Origin: Burkholderiaceae bacterium
GTDB taxonomy: Bacteria; Pseudomonadota; Gammaproteobacteria; Burkholderiales; Burkholderiaceae
DNA length: 7,072 nt
Reading direction: 5' to 3'
Assembly (NCBI GenBank): GCA_947372155.1
Contig: CANBSM010000055.1
Span: 1 to 7,072, forward strand
Made by a program: the position numbers and the translations under genes. The number at the start of each line of letters is the position of its first letter. Positions within the stretch are counted from its first letter, which is position 1. This document shows positions 1-5,593 of this stretch, one piece after another. A model generated the notes under the pieces. The model was not told the DNA's origin. It made no database searches and was given only the letters and a program-made list of their open reading frames with translations.

Positions 1-51
1 ATTTAAACGCAAAGCTGGACTGTTACCCCACTTTTTAATAATTGTTTGCAT
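1..51 (-). CDS. MazE/AbrB-SpoVT family antitoxin, N-terminal fragment (cut by window edge)
   Basis: Reading leftward from an ATG at 51-49, 17 codons stay open to the window edge and give MQTIIKKWGNSPALRLN. The Ile-Lys-Lys-Trp-Gly-Asn-Ser-Pro-Ala-Leu-Arg-Leu pattern is the hallmark start of MazE-type swapped-hairpin (AbrB/SpoVT) DNA-binding domains; E. coli MazE opens with a very similar K-R-W-G-N-S-P-A-V-R-I. The start is well supported: a GGGGG Shine-Dalgarno lies at 62-58, six bases from the ATG, with a promoter and repeats further upstream. Family knowledge says such proteins neutralise a MazF/PemK-type endoribonuclease encoded just downstream and repress their own operon. The toxin would lie left of the window and is not seen. 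MazE, PemI and ChpS cannot be told apart from 17 residues. An orphan AbrB-like regulator is the alternative. Confidence 0.75.
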   Translation of the reverse strand, partial: MQTIIKKWGNSPALRLN

Positions 52-66
52 ATGAATCCCCCTAAA

Positions 67-90
67 TGTGTCTACATTGTATCTACATCA
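67..90. promoter_or_regulatory. Probable antitoxin autoregulatory operator (repeated TCTACAT)
   Basis: Two 9-base direct repeats, TGTCTACAT (69-77) and TATCTACAT (80-88), differ at one base and are 11 bases apart, about one helical turn. The second half also contains the inverted repeat TGTA-TC-TACA (78-87). The repeats cover the candidate -10 of the antitoxin promoter, as expected for a repressor site. From memory, the E. coli mazEF control region (the alternating palindrome) contains the same TGTATCTACAT and ACAATGTAGA words. That resemblance is recalled, not computed. Confidence 0.55.
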
Positions 91-104
91 CCCACTTCAA
101 GCAA
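76..104 (-). promoter_or_regulatory. Candidate sigma70 promoter of the antitoxin gene
   Basis: On the minus strand, TTGCTT (104-99) and TACAAT (81-76) are separated by 17 bases. The -10 matches TATAAT at 5 of 6 positions; the -35 keeps only the TTG. The spacing is ideal and the -10 sits 24 bases upstream of the antitoxin ATG. The promoter lies just beyond the T-run of the formate dehydrogenase terminator, so the antitoxin operon is probably transcribed on its own. Confidence 0.5.
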
Positions 105-107
105 GTC

Positions 108-136
108 AAAAAAACCCGCCACAAGGACGGGGTTTT
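108..136 (-). terminator. Rho-independent terminator of the formate dehydrogenase operon
   Basis: On the minus strand, AAAACCC pairs with GGGTTTT around an inner CC-TTGT-GG hairpin, and the transcript ends in seven Ts (114-108). It starts 15 bases after the alpha-subunit stop codon. It therefore closes the operon directly behind fdsA and separates it from the antitoxin gene that follows on the same strand. Confidence 0.75.
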
Positions 137-151
137 AGGGGTCTATTCAAG

Positions 152-3046
152 TTAAACGTTAGACATCACCTTTGATCCACCCGGGGCATTCGTGCCATAG
201 CCCATTATCTTGGCTACTTCACCGCCCTTGGCGAGCTTCACGGCGCAGTACTTAAACTCCGGAATCTTGCCAAATGGGTCTAGCGCTGAATTGGTAATCA
301 AGTTAGCGGCAGCCTCATAGTAAGCAAACGGAATAAAGATTACACCTCTCGGAGTGCCATCATCCCTTCTCACGTGGATTCCTACTTCGCCACGACGAGA
401 CTGAACGGTAATCACATCACCAGCAGAAACCCCTAGCTGGGTCATGTCTTCACCATTCATCGAAACAGTAGCCATAGGCTCAATCGCATCCAGCACAGTG
501 GCACGACGCGTCATACTGCCTGTATGCCAATGTTCTAACTGACGACCAGTGATCAAAACGAATGGGTATTCAGTATCAGGACGCTCGTTTGCAGGAATGA
601 TGTCAGCAGGAACCAGTTTTACCCTGCCATCTTTGGTGTCAAACTTGTCATCAAATACGATTGGACGACCCGGATCTTCAGCAGATAAGCACGGATAGGT
701 CACGCTGGACTCTTTTTCCAAACGCTCCCAAGTAATGCCGTTAATCGCGCCGTGCATTGCTTGACGCATTTCGTCATAAACCTGCGCAACACCAGCATCA
801 GGCCCTTGGTAGTTCCAGGATAGACCCATGCCTTTAGCAATCTCTTGAATAATCCACAAGTCAGGCTTTGCGTCACCAGGAGGGTTAATCGCTTTCTTAC
901 CCATCTGAACCATACGGTCAGTATTGCTAGCTGTGCCAACTTTTTCAGGCCAAGCACTTGCAGGCAGTACTACGTCAGCAAGCAATGCTGTCTCCGTCAT
1001 GAAGATATCTTGTACGACCAAGTGCTCAAGAGCCGCTAATGCATGACGAGCATGATTCAAATCGGGGTCACTCATCGCAGGGTTTTCACCTTCGACGTAC
1101 ATACCGCGAATCTTGTCCGGATCGGAATCAGGAGCAGTGATCTTATGCATGATCTCCACAACGGTATAGCCAGGTTTTTTATCTAATGGTGTACCCCAGA
1201 ACTTCTCAAACCAAGCATGTGCTTCTGGATTATCAACACGCTGATAGTTCGGGAACATCATTGGAATCAAACCAGCATCACTAGCGCCTTGCACATTATT
1301 CTGACCGCGCAATGGATGCAATCCTGATCCAGGCTTACCAATTTGACCAGTGATACTCACCAAAGCGATTAAGCAGCGGGCATTATCAGTACCGTGAACG
1401 TGTTGACTTACGCCCATGCCCCACAAAATCATTGCAGACTTAGTAGTAGCGAATTCTCTAGCAACTTCACGCAATGTTTCTGCAGGAATACCGCAGATTG
1501 GCGCCATTGCTTCAGGGCTGTAGCCTTTAATGTTTTCTTTTAAGGCTTCAAAATTATTGGAACGATTTTGAATAAAGTCTTTATCAACCAGACCTTCTTC
1601 AATAATTGTGTAAATCATGGCATTAAGCATCGCCACATCCGTATCTGGCTTAAATTGCATCGTGCGCCAGGCATGCTTACTGATTTCGGTAGCGCGCGGA
1701 TCACACAAGACAATTTTGGCGCCACGTTTAGCGGCATTCTTAAACCAGGTAGCTGCTACAGGATGGTTAGCAGTTGGATTAGAGCCAATCAAGAAAATCA
1801 AACTGGAATGCTCAACATCATTAACCTGATTACTTACCGCACCAGAACCAACGCCCTCGAGAAGCGCGGCTACCGAGGAAGCGTGACATAGTCGAGTACA
1901 GTGGTCGACGTTATTACTACCAAAACCGGTACGAACCAACTTTTGGAAGAGATAAGCCTCTTCATTGCTGCCCTTGGCAGAACCAAAGCCAGCCAAGACT
2001 TTTAAACCATGCTGATCTTTTAACTTCTTCAGGCCGCCAGCAGCAAATTCCAGAGCTTCTTCCCAGCTTGCTTCACGGAAGATATCGGACCAATCTTGCT
2101 TACCTTCAAGCATGGACTCATCTTTGGCAACACCCGCTTTACGAATTAATGGTTTGGTGAGGCGTTGTGGGTTATGGATGTAGTCCATACCAAAACGGCC
2201 TTTAACGCATAAACGATTGTGATTGGCTGGGCCATCACGACCTTCAACGCTGACAATCTTTTCATCTTTAACGTTGTACGTAATTTGACAACCAACGCCA
2301 CAGAACGGGCAAACAGAATCAACTTTGCGATCAACTGTTTGTGAACCAATTAAACCCTTAGGCATCAATGCACCCGTTGGGCAAGCTTGTACACACTCGC
2401 CACAGGCAACGCAAGTACTGTCACCCATCGGATCATTTAAGTCGAATACGATCTCACTGTGACCGCCACGCATAGCGTAACCAATGACATCATTGACCTG
2501 CTCTTCGCGGCAGGCACGTACGCAACGATTACATTGAATGCAAGCATCTAAGTTCACGGCCATTGCTGGATGTGAAATATCGCTGCTAACCTTCTCACGA
2601 CGCAATGCTTTGAGCTCTGGTCGAACTGTGACATCCATGCGTGCTGCCCAGGTGCTCAGTTCGCCATGTTGATTTTTTTGCTCTTCTTCCTTGCTGTCTC
2701 CAACCCACTTAAATCCTTCGTCCGGCATATCGGAGAGCAACATCTCCAGAACCAGTTTCTGACTCTTTACAGCACGCTCACTATTGGCTTTGACTTCCAT
2801 ACCTGGAGTAGCACTTCTGCAGCAACTAGGAGCTAATGTACGTTCGCCATTAATTTCTACTACGCAAGCGCGACAGTTACCGTCTGGACGATAGCCATCT
2901 TTAAAGCACAAATGTGGAATATCAATACCGTGTCGCTTGGCAGCCTTAAGAATCGTCTCACCTTCGTAGGAAACGATTGTATTGCCATCTAGCTTGAACT
3001 CAACGGTTTGTAATTCGAGTTCTTTTGGATTTGTTGGTGCGTTCAT
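152..3046 (-). CDS. fdsA: NAD-dependent formate dehydrogenase, alpha (catalytic) subunit
   Basis: This is the catalytic subunit of a soluble cytoplasmic NAD+-dependent formate dehydrogenase (formate to CO2), 964 residues, a normal length for the family. Seen in order: a [2Fe-2S] domain with Cys47, Cys58, Cys61 and Cys75 or Cys76; a ferredoxin domain with two C-x2-C-x2-C-x3-C sets (169/172/175/179 and 212/215/218/222); the molybdopterin oxidoreductase core with a [4Fe-4S] set at 246/249/253/280; the active-site pair Cys387-His388 in RLCH; Arg580 in HPLRGQNNVQG, probably the pocket arginine; and a C-terminal MGD-binding domain from about 825 (ITGRQLEHWHTGSMTRR). Cys387 is an ordinary TGT codon, so this is not a selenoenzyme. 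The start follows a weak GAG six bases upstream and lies 28 bases after the fused subunit gene, which implies co-transcription. Residues 77-168 contain no cysteine, so the NuoG-type His-Cys3 cluster is absent. Mo versus W cannot be read from the sequence. Confidence 0.96.
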   Translation of the reverse strand: MNAPTNPKELELQTVEFKLDGNTIVSYEGETILKAAKRHGIDIPHLCFKDGYRPDGNCRACVVEINGERTLAPSCCRSATPGMEVKANSERAVKSQKLVLEMLLSDMPDEGFKWVGDSKEEEQKNQHGELSTWAARMDVTVRPELKALRREKVSSDISHPAMAVNLDACIQCNRCVRACREEQVNDVIGYAMRGGHSEIVFDLNDPMGDSTCVACGECVQACPTGALMPKGLIGSQTVDRKVDSVCPFCGVGCQITYNVKDEKIVSVEGRDGPANHNRLCVKGRFGMDYIHNPQRLTKPLIRKAGVAKDESMLEGKQDWSDIFREASWEEALEFAAGGLKKLKDQHGLKVLAGFGSAKGSNEEAYLFQKLVRTGFGSNNVDHCTRLCHASSVAALLEGVGSGAVSNQVNDVEHSSLIFLIGSNPTANHPVAATWFKNAAKRGAKIVLCDPRATEISKHAWRTMQFKPDTDVAMLNAMIYTIIEEGLVDKDFIQNRSNNFEALKENIKGYSPEAMAPICGIPAETLREVAREFATTKSAMILWGMGVSQHVHGTDNARCLIALVSITGQIGKPGSGLHPLRGQNNVQGASDAGLIPMMFPNYQRVDNPEAHAWFEKFWGTPLDKKPGYTVVEIMHKITAPDSDPDKIRGMYVEGENPAMSDPDLNHARHALAALEHLVVQDIFMTETALLADVVLPASAWPEKVGTASNTDRMVQMGKKAINPPGDAKPDLWIIQEIAKGMGLSWNYQGPDAGVAQVYDEMRQAMHGAINGITWERLEKESSVTYPCLSAEDPGRPIVFDDKFDTKDGRVKLVPADIIPANERPDTEYPFVLITGRQLEHWHTGSMTRRATVLDAIEPMATVSMNGEDMTQLGVSAGDVITVQSRRGEVGIHVRRDDGTPRGVIFIPFAYYEAAANLITNSALDPFGKIPEFKYCAVKLAKGGEVAKIMGYGTNAPGGSKVMSNV

Positions 3047-3074
3047 GTTTGTCTCGTTATTCCCTGAATTTTTA

Positions 3075-4877
3075 TTAAGCTACTTCTTCTGGGAAATATT
3101 TATGAATACAACGAATAGGGTTTGGTGCTGCCTGACCTAGACCACAGATTGAAGCATCCACCATGACGGTTGCTAAGTCTTCTAAAGTGTCTTGATCCCA
3201 CGATTTGGCTTGCATCAACTTAGCGGCCTTACCAGTACCTACGCGGCAAGGCGTACATTGACCGCAGCTCTCATGCTCAAAGAAATGCATTACGTTGAGG
3301 GCCATGTCACGCGCTTTGTCTTTGTCGCTGAACACCATCACTGCAGCAGAACCGATGAAACAACCGTAAGGCTGTAAAGTATCAAAGTCGAGCGGAATGT
3401 CATTCATGGTCGCCGGCAAAATACCGCCAGATGCACCGCCAGGCAAATAGCCATAGAACTTGTGACCATCTTGCATGCCGCCGCAGTACTCATCAATTAA
3501 CTCTTGAATCGTAATTCCTGCTGGAGCCAACTTCACACCGGGTTTGTTAACGCGCCCGCTAACGCTAAAGCTACGTAAGCCTTTACGATCGTGACGACCA
3601 AAAGAGCTAAACCACTCAGGTCCACGCTGGACAATATCGCGTACCCAATACAGGGTCTCAAAGTTGTGCTCGAGCGTTGGTCTGCCAAATAAGCCTACTT
3701 GAGCGATATATGGGGGACGCATGCGCGGCTCGCCACGCTTACCTTCGATACTTTCAATCATGGCAGATTCTTCGCCACAGATGTATGCACCAGCACCACG
3801 ACGCAATTCAATATTCGGCAATGCGAATGGCGGATTTGCTTTAAGTTTTGCTAACTCAGTCTCAAGCAACTCGCGACAGCCGTGATACTCATCACGCAAA
3901 TAGATGTAGCAAGCATCGATACCAACCACGCTTGCAGCAATCAGAAGGCCTTCTAGGAAACGGTGTGGATCACGCTCTAAATAAGTACGATCCTTAAATG
4001 TTCCTGGCTCACCTTCATCGATATTCACGGCCATGAGTTTTGGAGCTACTTGATCTTTCACAATGCGCCACTTACGACCCGCTGGAAAACCCGCACCACC
4101 TAAGCCACGTAAGCCTGAGCTTTCCATTGCCTTAATGATGCTCTCGGCATCTTTCTTACCTTCAAAAATCTCTTTTGCTAAAGCGTAACCACCCTGAGCA
4201 CGATAGGACTCATAGCCAACATAGTCTGGCGATACGGCTTGCATTTCGCCCTGAGGGGAAACACCCTGCTCTGCTAGGGAAGCAGGATCAAAGACAGCAT
4301 CGTCTTTAGCCATCGGCTGAGTAGTCAAATTATTTTTCACAGCCGCCGATACCTTGTCGACCGTGGCAAACAAAACTGGGTACTGATGAACTACCGCAAC
4401 AGGAGCTTGCTCGCAACGCCCTACACAAGGAGCTGCTGCAACTTTGATATTCGGATTACCTAAAATGCTTGGCAACTTGGCTAATAGATTTTGCGCACCA
4501 GCTAATTCACAGGCGATACCATCGCAAACACGAATCAGAATATCTGCTACCGGATCATTGCCACGCACTACTTCAAAGTGGTGATAGAAAGTAGCCACCT
4601 CATAAACTTCGGCCATCGGCAGATTCATTTCTTTTGCCAAGGCAACTAAATGACGATCATGCAATGCGCGATATTCATCATTGAGCTTATGCAGATTCTC
4701 AATCAGCAGGTCACGACGATGCGGTGCGTTGCCGATGAGTTGACGAACTTCCGCAATCGAGGTGTCATCCGCTTGACGCCCTTTTAACTTACTCTTGCGG
4801 CGAATGGTTTCCCTCAAATCATCTGCAGTAGCAACGGCAACTGCTTTGACTTCTCCAGAAGGCTTTGGATGATTCAT
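3075..4877 (-). CDS. fdsB: NAD-dependent formate dehydrogenase, fused gamma-beta subunit (FdsG-FdsB / NuoE-NuoF fusion)
   Basis: This is the diaphorase subunit that passes electrons from the alpha subunit through Fe-S and FMN to NAD+; 600 residues, cytoplasmic. Residues about 20-180 form a NuoE/FdsG-type thioredoxin-like [2Fe-2S] domain with Cys118-x4-Cys123 and Cys151-x3-Cys155. After a linker (about 180-215) comes a NuoF/FdsB domain: GLRGLGGAGFPAGRKW (255-270) and GEPGTFKDR (289-297) for FMN, GAGAYICGEESAMIESIEGK (361-380) for NAD(H)/FMN, and a [4Fe-4S] set at Cys538/541/544 (SCGQCTPCRVG) with Cys578. In Cupriavidus and Rhodobacter these are two proteins, FdsG and FdsB. The single chain resembles the beta subunit of Methylorubrum extorquens FDH1. 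It is first in the operon, with fdsA 28 bases downstream. The Shine-Dalgarno is weak (GAG, ten bases before the ATG). No frameshift or missing ligand was seen. Confidence 0.95.
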   Translation of the reverse strand: MNHPKPSGEVKAVAVATADDLRETIRRKSKLKGRQADDTSIAEVRQLIGNAPHRRDLLIENLHKLNDEYRALHDRHLVALAKEMNLPMAEVYEVATFYHHFEVVRGNDPVADILIRVCDGIACELAGAQNLLAKLPSILGNPNIKVAAAPCVGRCEQAPVAVVHQYPVLFATVDKVSAAVKNNLTTQPMAKDDAVFDPASLAEQGVSPQGEMQAVSPDYVGYESYRAQGGYALAKEIFEGKKDAESIIKAMESSGLRGLGGAGFPAGRKWRIVKDQVAPKLMAVNIDEGEPGTFKDRTYLERDPHRFLEGLLIAASVVGIDACYIYLRDEYHGCRELLETELAKLKANPPFALPNIELRRGAGAYICGEESAMIESIEGKRGEPRMRPPYIAQVGLFGRPTLEHNFETLYWVRDIVQRGPEWFSSFGRHDRKGLRSFSVSGRVNKPGVKLAPAGITIQELIDEYCGGMQDGHKFYGYLPGGASGGILPATMNDIPLDFDTLQPYGCFIGSAAVMVFSDKDKARDMALNVMHFFEHESCGQCTPCRVGTGKAAKLMQAKSWDQDTLEDLATVMVDASICGLGQAAPNPIRCIHKYFPEEVA

Positions 4878-4900
4878 AGTTCGTAGTCTCTAATTTTCAG

Positions 4901-4929
4901 ATTTAATGCTATTTTGTGCTCAGCACCAA
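4901..4929 (-). promoter_or_regulatory. Candidate promoter of the formate dehydrogenase operon
   Basis: On the minus strand, TTGGTG (4929-4924) and TTAAAT (4906-4901) are 17 bases apart, with the -10 about 24 bases upstream of the start codon at 4877. The hexamers are imperfect (3/6 and 4/6), as is common for activator-dependent promoters. It lies downstream of the terminator at 4958-4989, so the operon needs a promoter in this short stretch. Confidence 0.35.
4916..4926. promoter_or_regulatory. Inverted repeat GTGCT-C-AGCAC, candidate operator
   Basis: There is a perfect 5+1+5 inverted repeat. With flanking bases it extends to TTGGTGCTGAGCACAAA on the minus strand (one mismatch), which resembles a LysR-type T-N11-A site. 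It overlaps the candidate -35 of the formate dehydrogenase operon. Betaproteobacterial fds operons are known to carry a LysR-type regulator (FdsR). No regulator gene is in this window, so the assignment is an inference. Confidence 0.4.
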
Positions 4930-4957
4930 TGCAGAGCTTTATCTCACTTTGCATATT

Positions 4958-4989
4958 AAAAAACCCTGCTAAGCCAAATACTTAGCTGG
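4958..4989 (-). terminator. Rho-independent terminator between the lipoprotein gene and the formate dehydrogenase genes
   Basis: On the minus strand the stem CC-A-GCTAAG / CTTAGC-A-GG (8 pairs, one A-A mismatch) has a seven-base loop, TATTTGG. It is followed by G and six Ts (4963-4958). The position, 92 bases past the lipoprotein stop, fits the end of that transcript. It could instead act as an attenuator in a longer formate dehydrogenase leader. Confidence 0.65.
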
Positions 4990-5002
4990 TGATCAATACG
5001 CA

Positions 5003-5028
5003 AAATAACACTTAATTTTGGGTTATTT
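5003..5028. repeat. AT-rich inverted repeat AAATAAC / GTTATTT
   Basis: Seven-base arms at 5003-5009 and 5022-5028 flank a 12-base spacer. An alternative pairing, CAAAAT/ATTTTG, overlaps it. The role is unknown; it lies in the 3' region of the lipoprotein transcript. Confidence 0.35.
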
Positions 5029-5038
5029 ACGCCCCTAT

Positions 5039-5060
5039 GTCCTTGACGGCGCTCAAGGAC
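5039..5060. repeat. Perfect 8-base inverted repeat GTCCTTGA / TCAAGGAC
   Basis: Arms at 5039-5046 and 5053-5060 with a six-base loop, CGGCGC, form a strong hairpin 22 bases beyond the lipoprotein stop. No T-run follows on either strand, so it is not a standard intrinsic terminator. It may be a 3'-end stabilising hairpin, a Rho-related structure or a protein site. Confidence 0.55.
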
Positions 5061-5068
5061 TTCAAGTA

Positions 5069-5080
5069 AGGGTTTACCCT
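5069..5080. repeat. Short inverted repeat AGGGT-TT-ACCCT
   Basis: Perfect five-base arms with a two-base centre begin two bases past the lipoprotein stop codon. A two-base centre is too tight for an RNA loop unless the inner pairs open, so a DNA-binding site or chance is as likely. Confidence 0.3.
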
Positions 5081-5081
5081 A

Positions 5082-5306
5082 TTAAAGAAGGGACGGAGAA
5101 GGTCTATCACCAGGAGGAAGGGAGTAATCCAACTTGCGCTCATAAACTCGAGCCTTGTAGCAATCTTGGTAGCCCTTACTGCCAATTTGCCAGCCAATCG
5201 AGGTGCAATCATCCTGAGCAGCTGATTCAATGGAGCCACAGCCTGCTAGACCAAGACTAGCAATTAATGAGACGGCAGAGATAATGCGCAATTTTGTTGA
5301 ATTCAT
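5082..5306 (-). CDS. Small two-cysteine lipoprotein, function unknown
   Basis: The 74-residue product starts MNSTKLRIIS, followed by a hydrophobic stretch ending in the lipobox L-A-G-C (lipidated Cys23), so it is predicted to be membrane-anchored in the periplasm after signal peptidase II cleavage. The mature part is short and has Cys34 and Cys49 in a C-x3-G-W-x2-G-x3-Y-x2-C pattern. That pattern recurs in small proteobacterial lipoproteins, and the two cysteines could form a disulfide. The tail is Pro/Ser-rich (SLPPGDRPSPSLL). A longer in-frame ATG at 5339 would add 11 residues including acidic ones. The 5306 start is preferred because it gives a normal signal-peptide n-region, though neither start has a good Shine-Dalgarno. 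The gene stands alone, with a terminator 92 bases past its stop. No function can be given. Confidence 0.68.
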   Translation of the reverse strand: MNSTKLRIISAVSLIASLGLAGCGSIESAAQDDCTSIGWQIGSKGYQDCYKARVYERKLDYSLPPGDRPSPSLL

Positions 5307-5310
5307 GGAC

Positions 5311-5324
5311 TCAAGTCTACTTGA
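5311..5324. repeat. Palindrome TCAAGT-CT-ACTTGA just ahead of the lipoprotein start
   Basis: Perfect six-base arms extend to GA-x-TCAAGT / ACTTGA-x-TC with one mismatch. The palindrome ends four bases before the chosen ATG. In RNA it would occupy the ribosome-binding region; in DNA it could be an operator. If translation began at 5339 it would lie inside the coding sequence. Confidence 0.4.
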
Positions 5325-5389
5325 TTCTGCACTGAACATCGAGAGGAATACCCCCTATTCCCGCCCCTGCAGCCTGCACATCACACGGA

Positions 5390-5416
5390 TAAATACAGTC
5401 TTTAGGGCTGGGTCAA
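5390..5416 (-). promoter_or_regulatory. Weak candidate promoter of the lipoprotein gene
   Basis: TTGACC (5416-5411) is a 5/6 match to the -35 consensus. The best -10 near it, TATTTA (5395-5390), matches three positions at a short 15-base spacing. A TGCAG-C-CTGCA inverted repeat lies downstream at 5368-5378. Only the -35 is convincing. Confidence 0.25.
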
Positions 5417-5527
5417 CCTTAACCACCAATCCATAGGCTGCTTTCGACCTATTTTTTTCAATTCTTTGGGCTTAGTAAGTGTTCTCTGTTTCGGATTAAG
5501 CGCTACAGGGAAAGCATCTACTTGTCT
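5402..5527 (-). other. Start-less open frame, possible gene remnant
   Basis: Between in-frame stops, 41 codons read RQVDAFPVALNPKQR, then a Lys-rich stretch with TKPKELKKIGRKQP, ending MDWWLRLTQP. The composition looks protein-like, but there is no ATG or GTG before residue 32, so it is probably not translated as it stands. In the -1 frame a second start-less open frame of 38 codons ends at a TAG at 5355-5357 and carries YGLVVKVDPALKTVFIRVMC. The two overlap across a run of seven As (5452-5458 on the minus strand). This would fit a decayed, frameshifted small gene. Chance open frames are the alternative. No family is recognised. Confidence 0.2.
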
Positions 5528-5551
5528 TTATAGGCCAATATCAGTAACAAT
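5522..5551 (+). promoter_or_regulatory. Weak candidate promoter of the DUF1080 gene
   Basis: TTGTCT (5522-5527) lies 17 to 18 bases before TAACAAT (5545-5551). The -35 keeps TTG and the -10 matches at 3-4 positions. The distance to the ATG at 5594 is suitable. No better pair was found in 5450-5593, but the match is poor. Confidence 0.25.
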
Positions 5552-5593
5552 CAAATGTATCCAAGCCAATAAAAATAACCACGCGGAGACCTC

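Noticed and set aside
1886..1888. Possible selenocysteine at the formate dehydrogenase active site
   Set aside because: The codon is TGT (Cys387), not TGA, and the frame is intact without recoding.
1568..1891. Plus-strand open frame of 107 codons inside the alpha-subunit gene
   Set aside because: It lies entirely antisense to a well-supported domain of fdsA and shows no protein family features.
5018..5260. Plus-strand open frame of 80 codons over the lipoprotein gene and hairpin region
   Set aside because: It runs antisense to the lipoprotein, has no Shine-Dalgarno worth noting and begins inside the repeat cluster.
5433..5458. ATAGG / CCTAT hairpin followed by seven Ts, terminator-like on the plus strand
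   Set aside because: The stem has only five pairs with a ten-base loop, and there is no plus-strand gene upstream for it to terminate.
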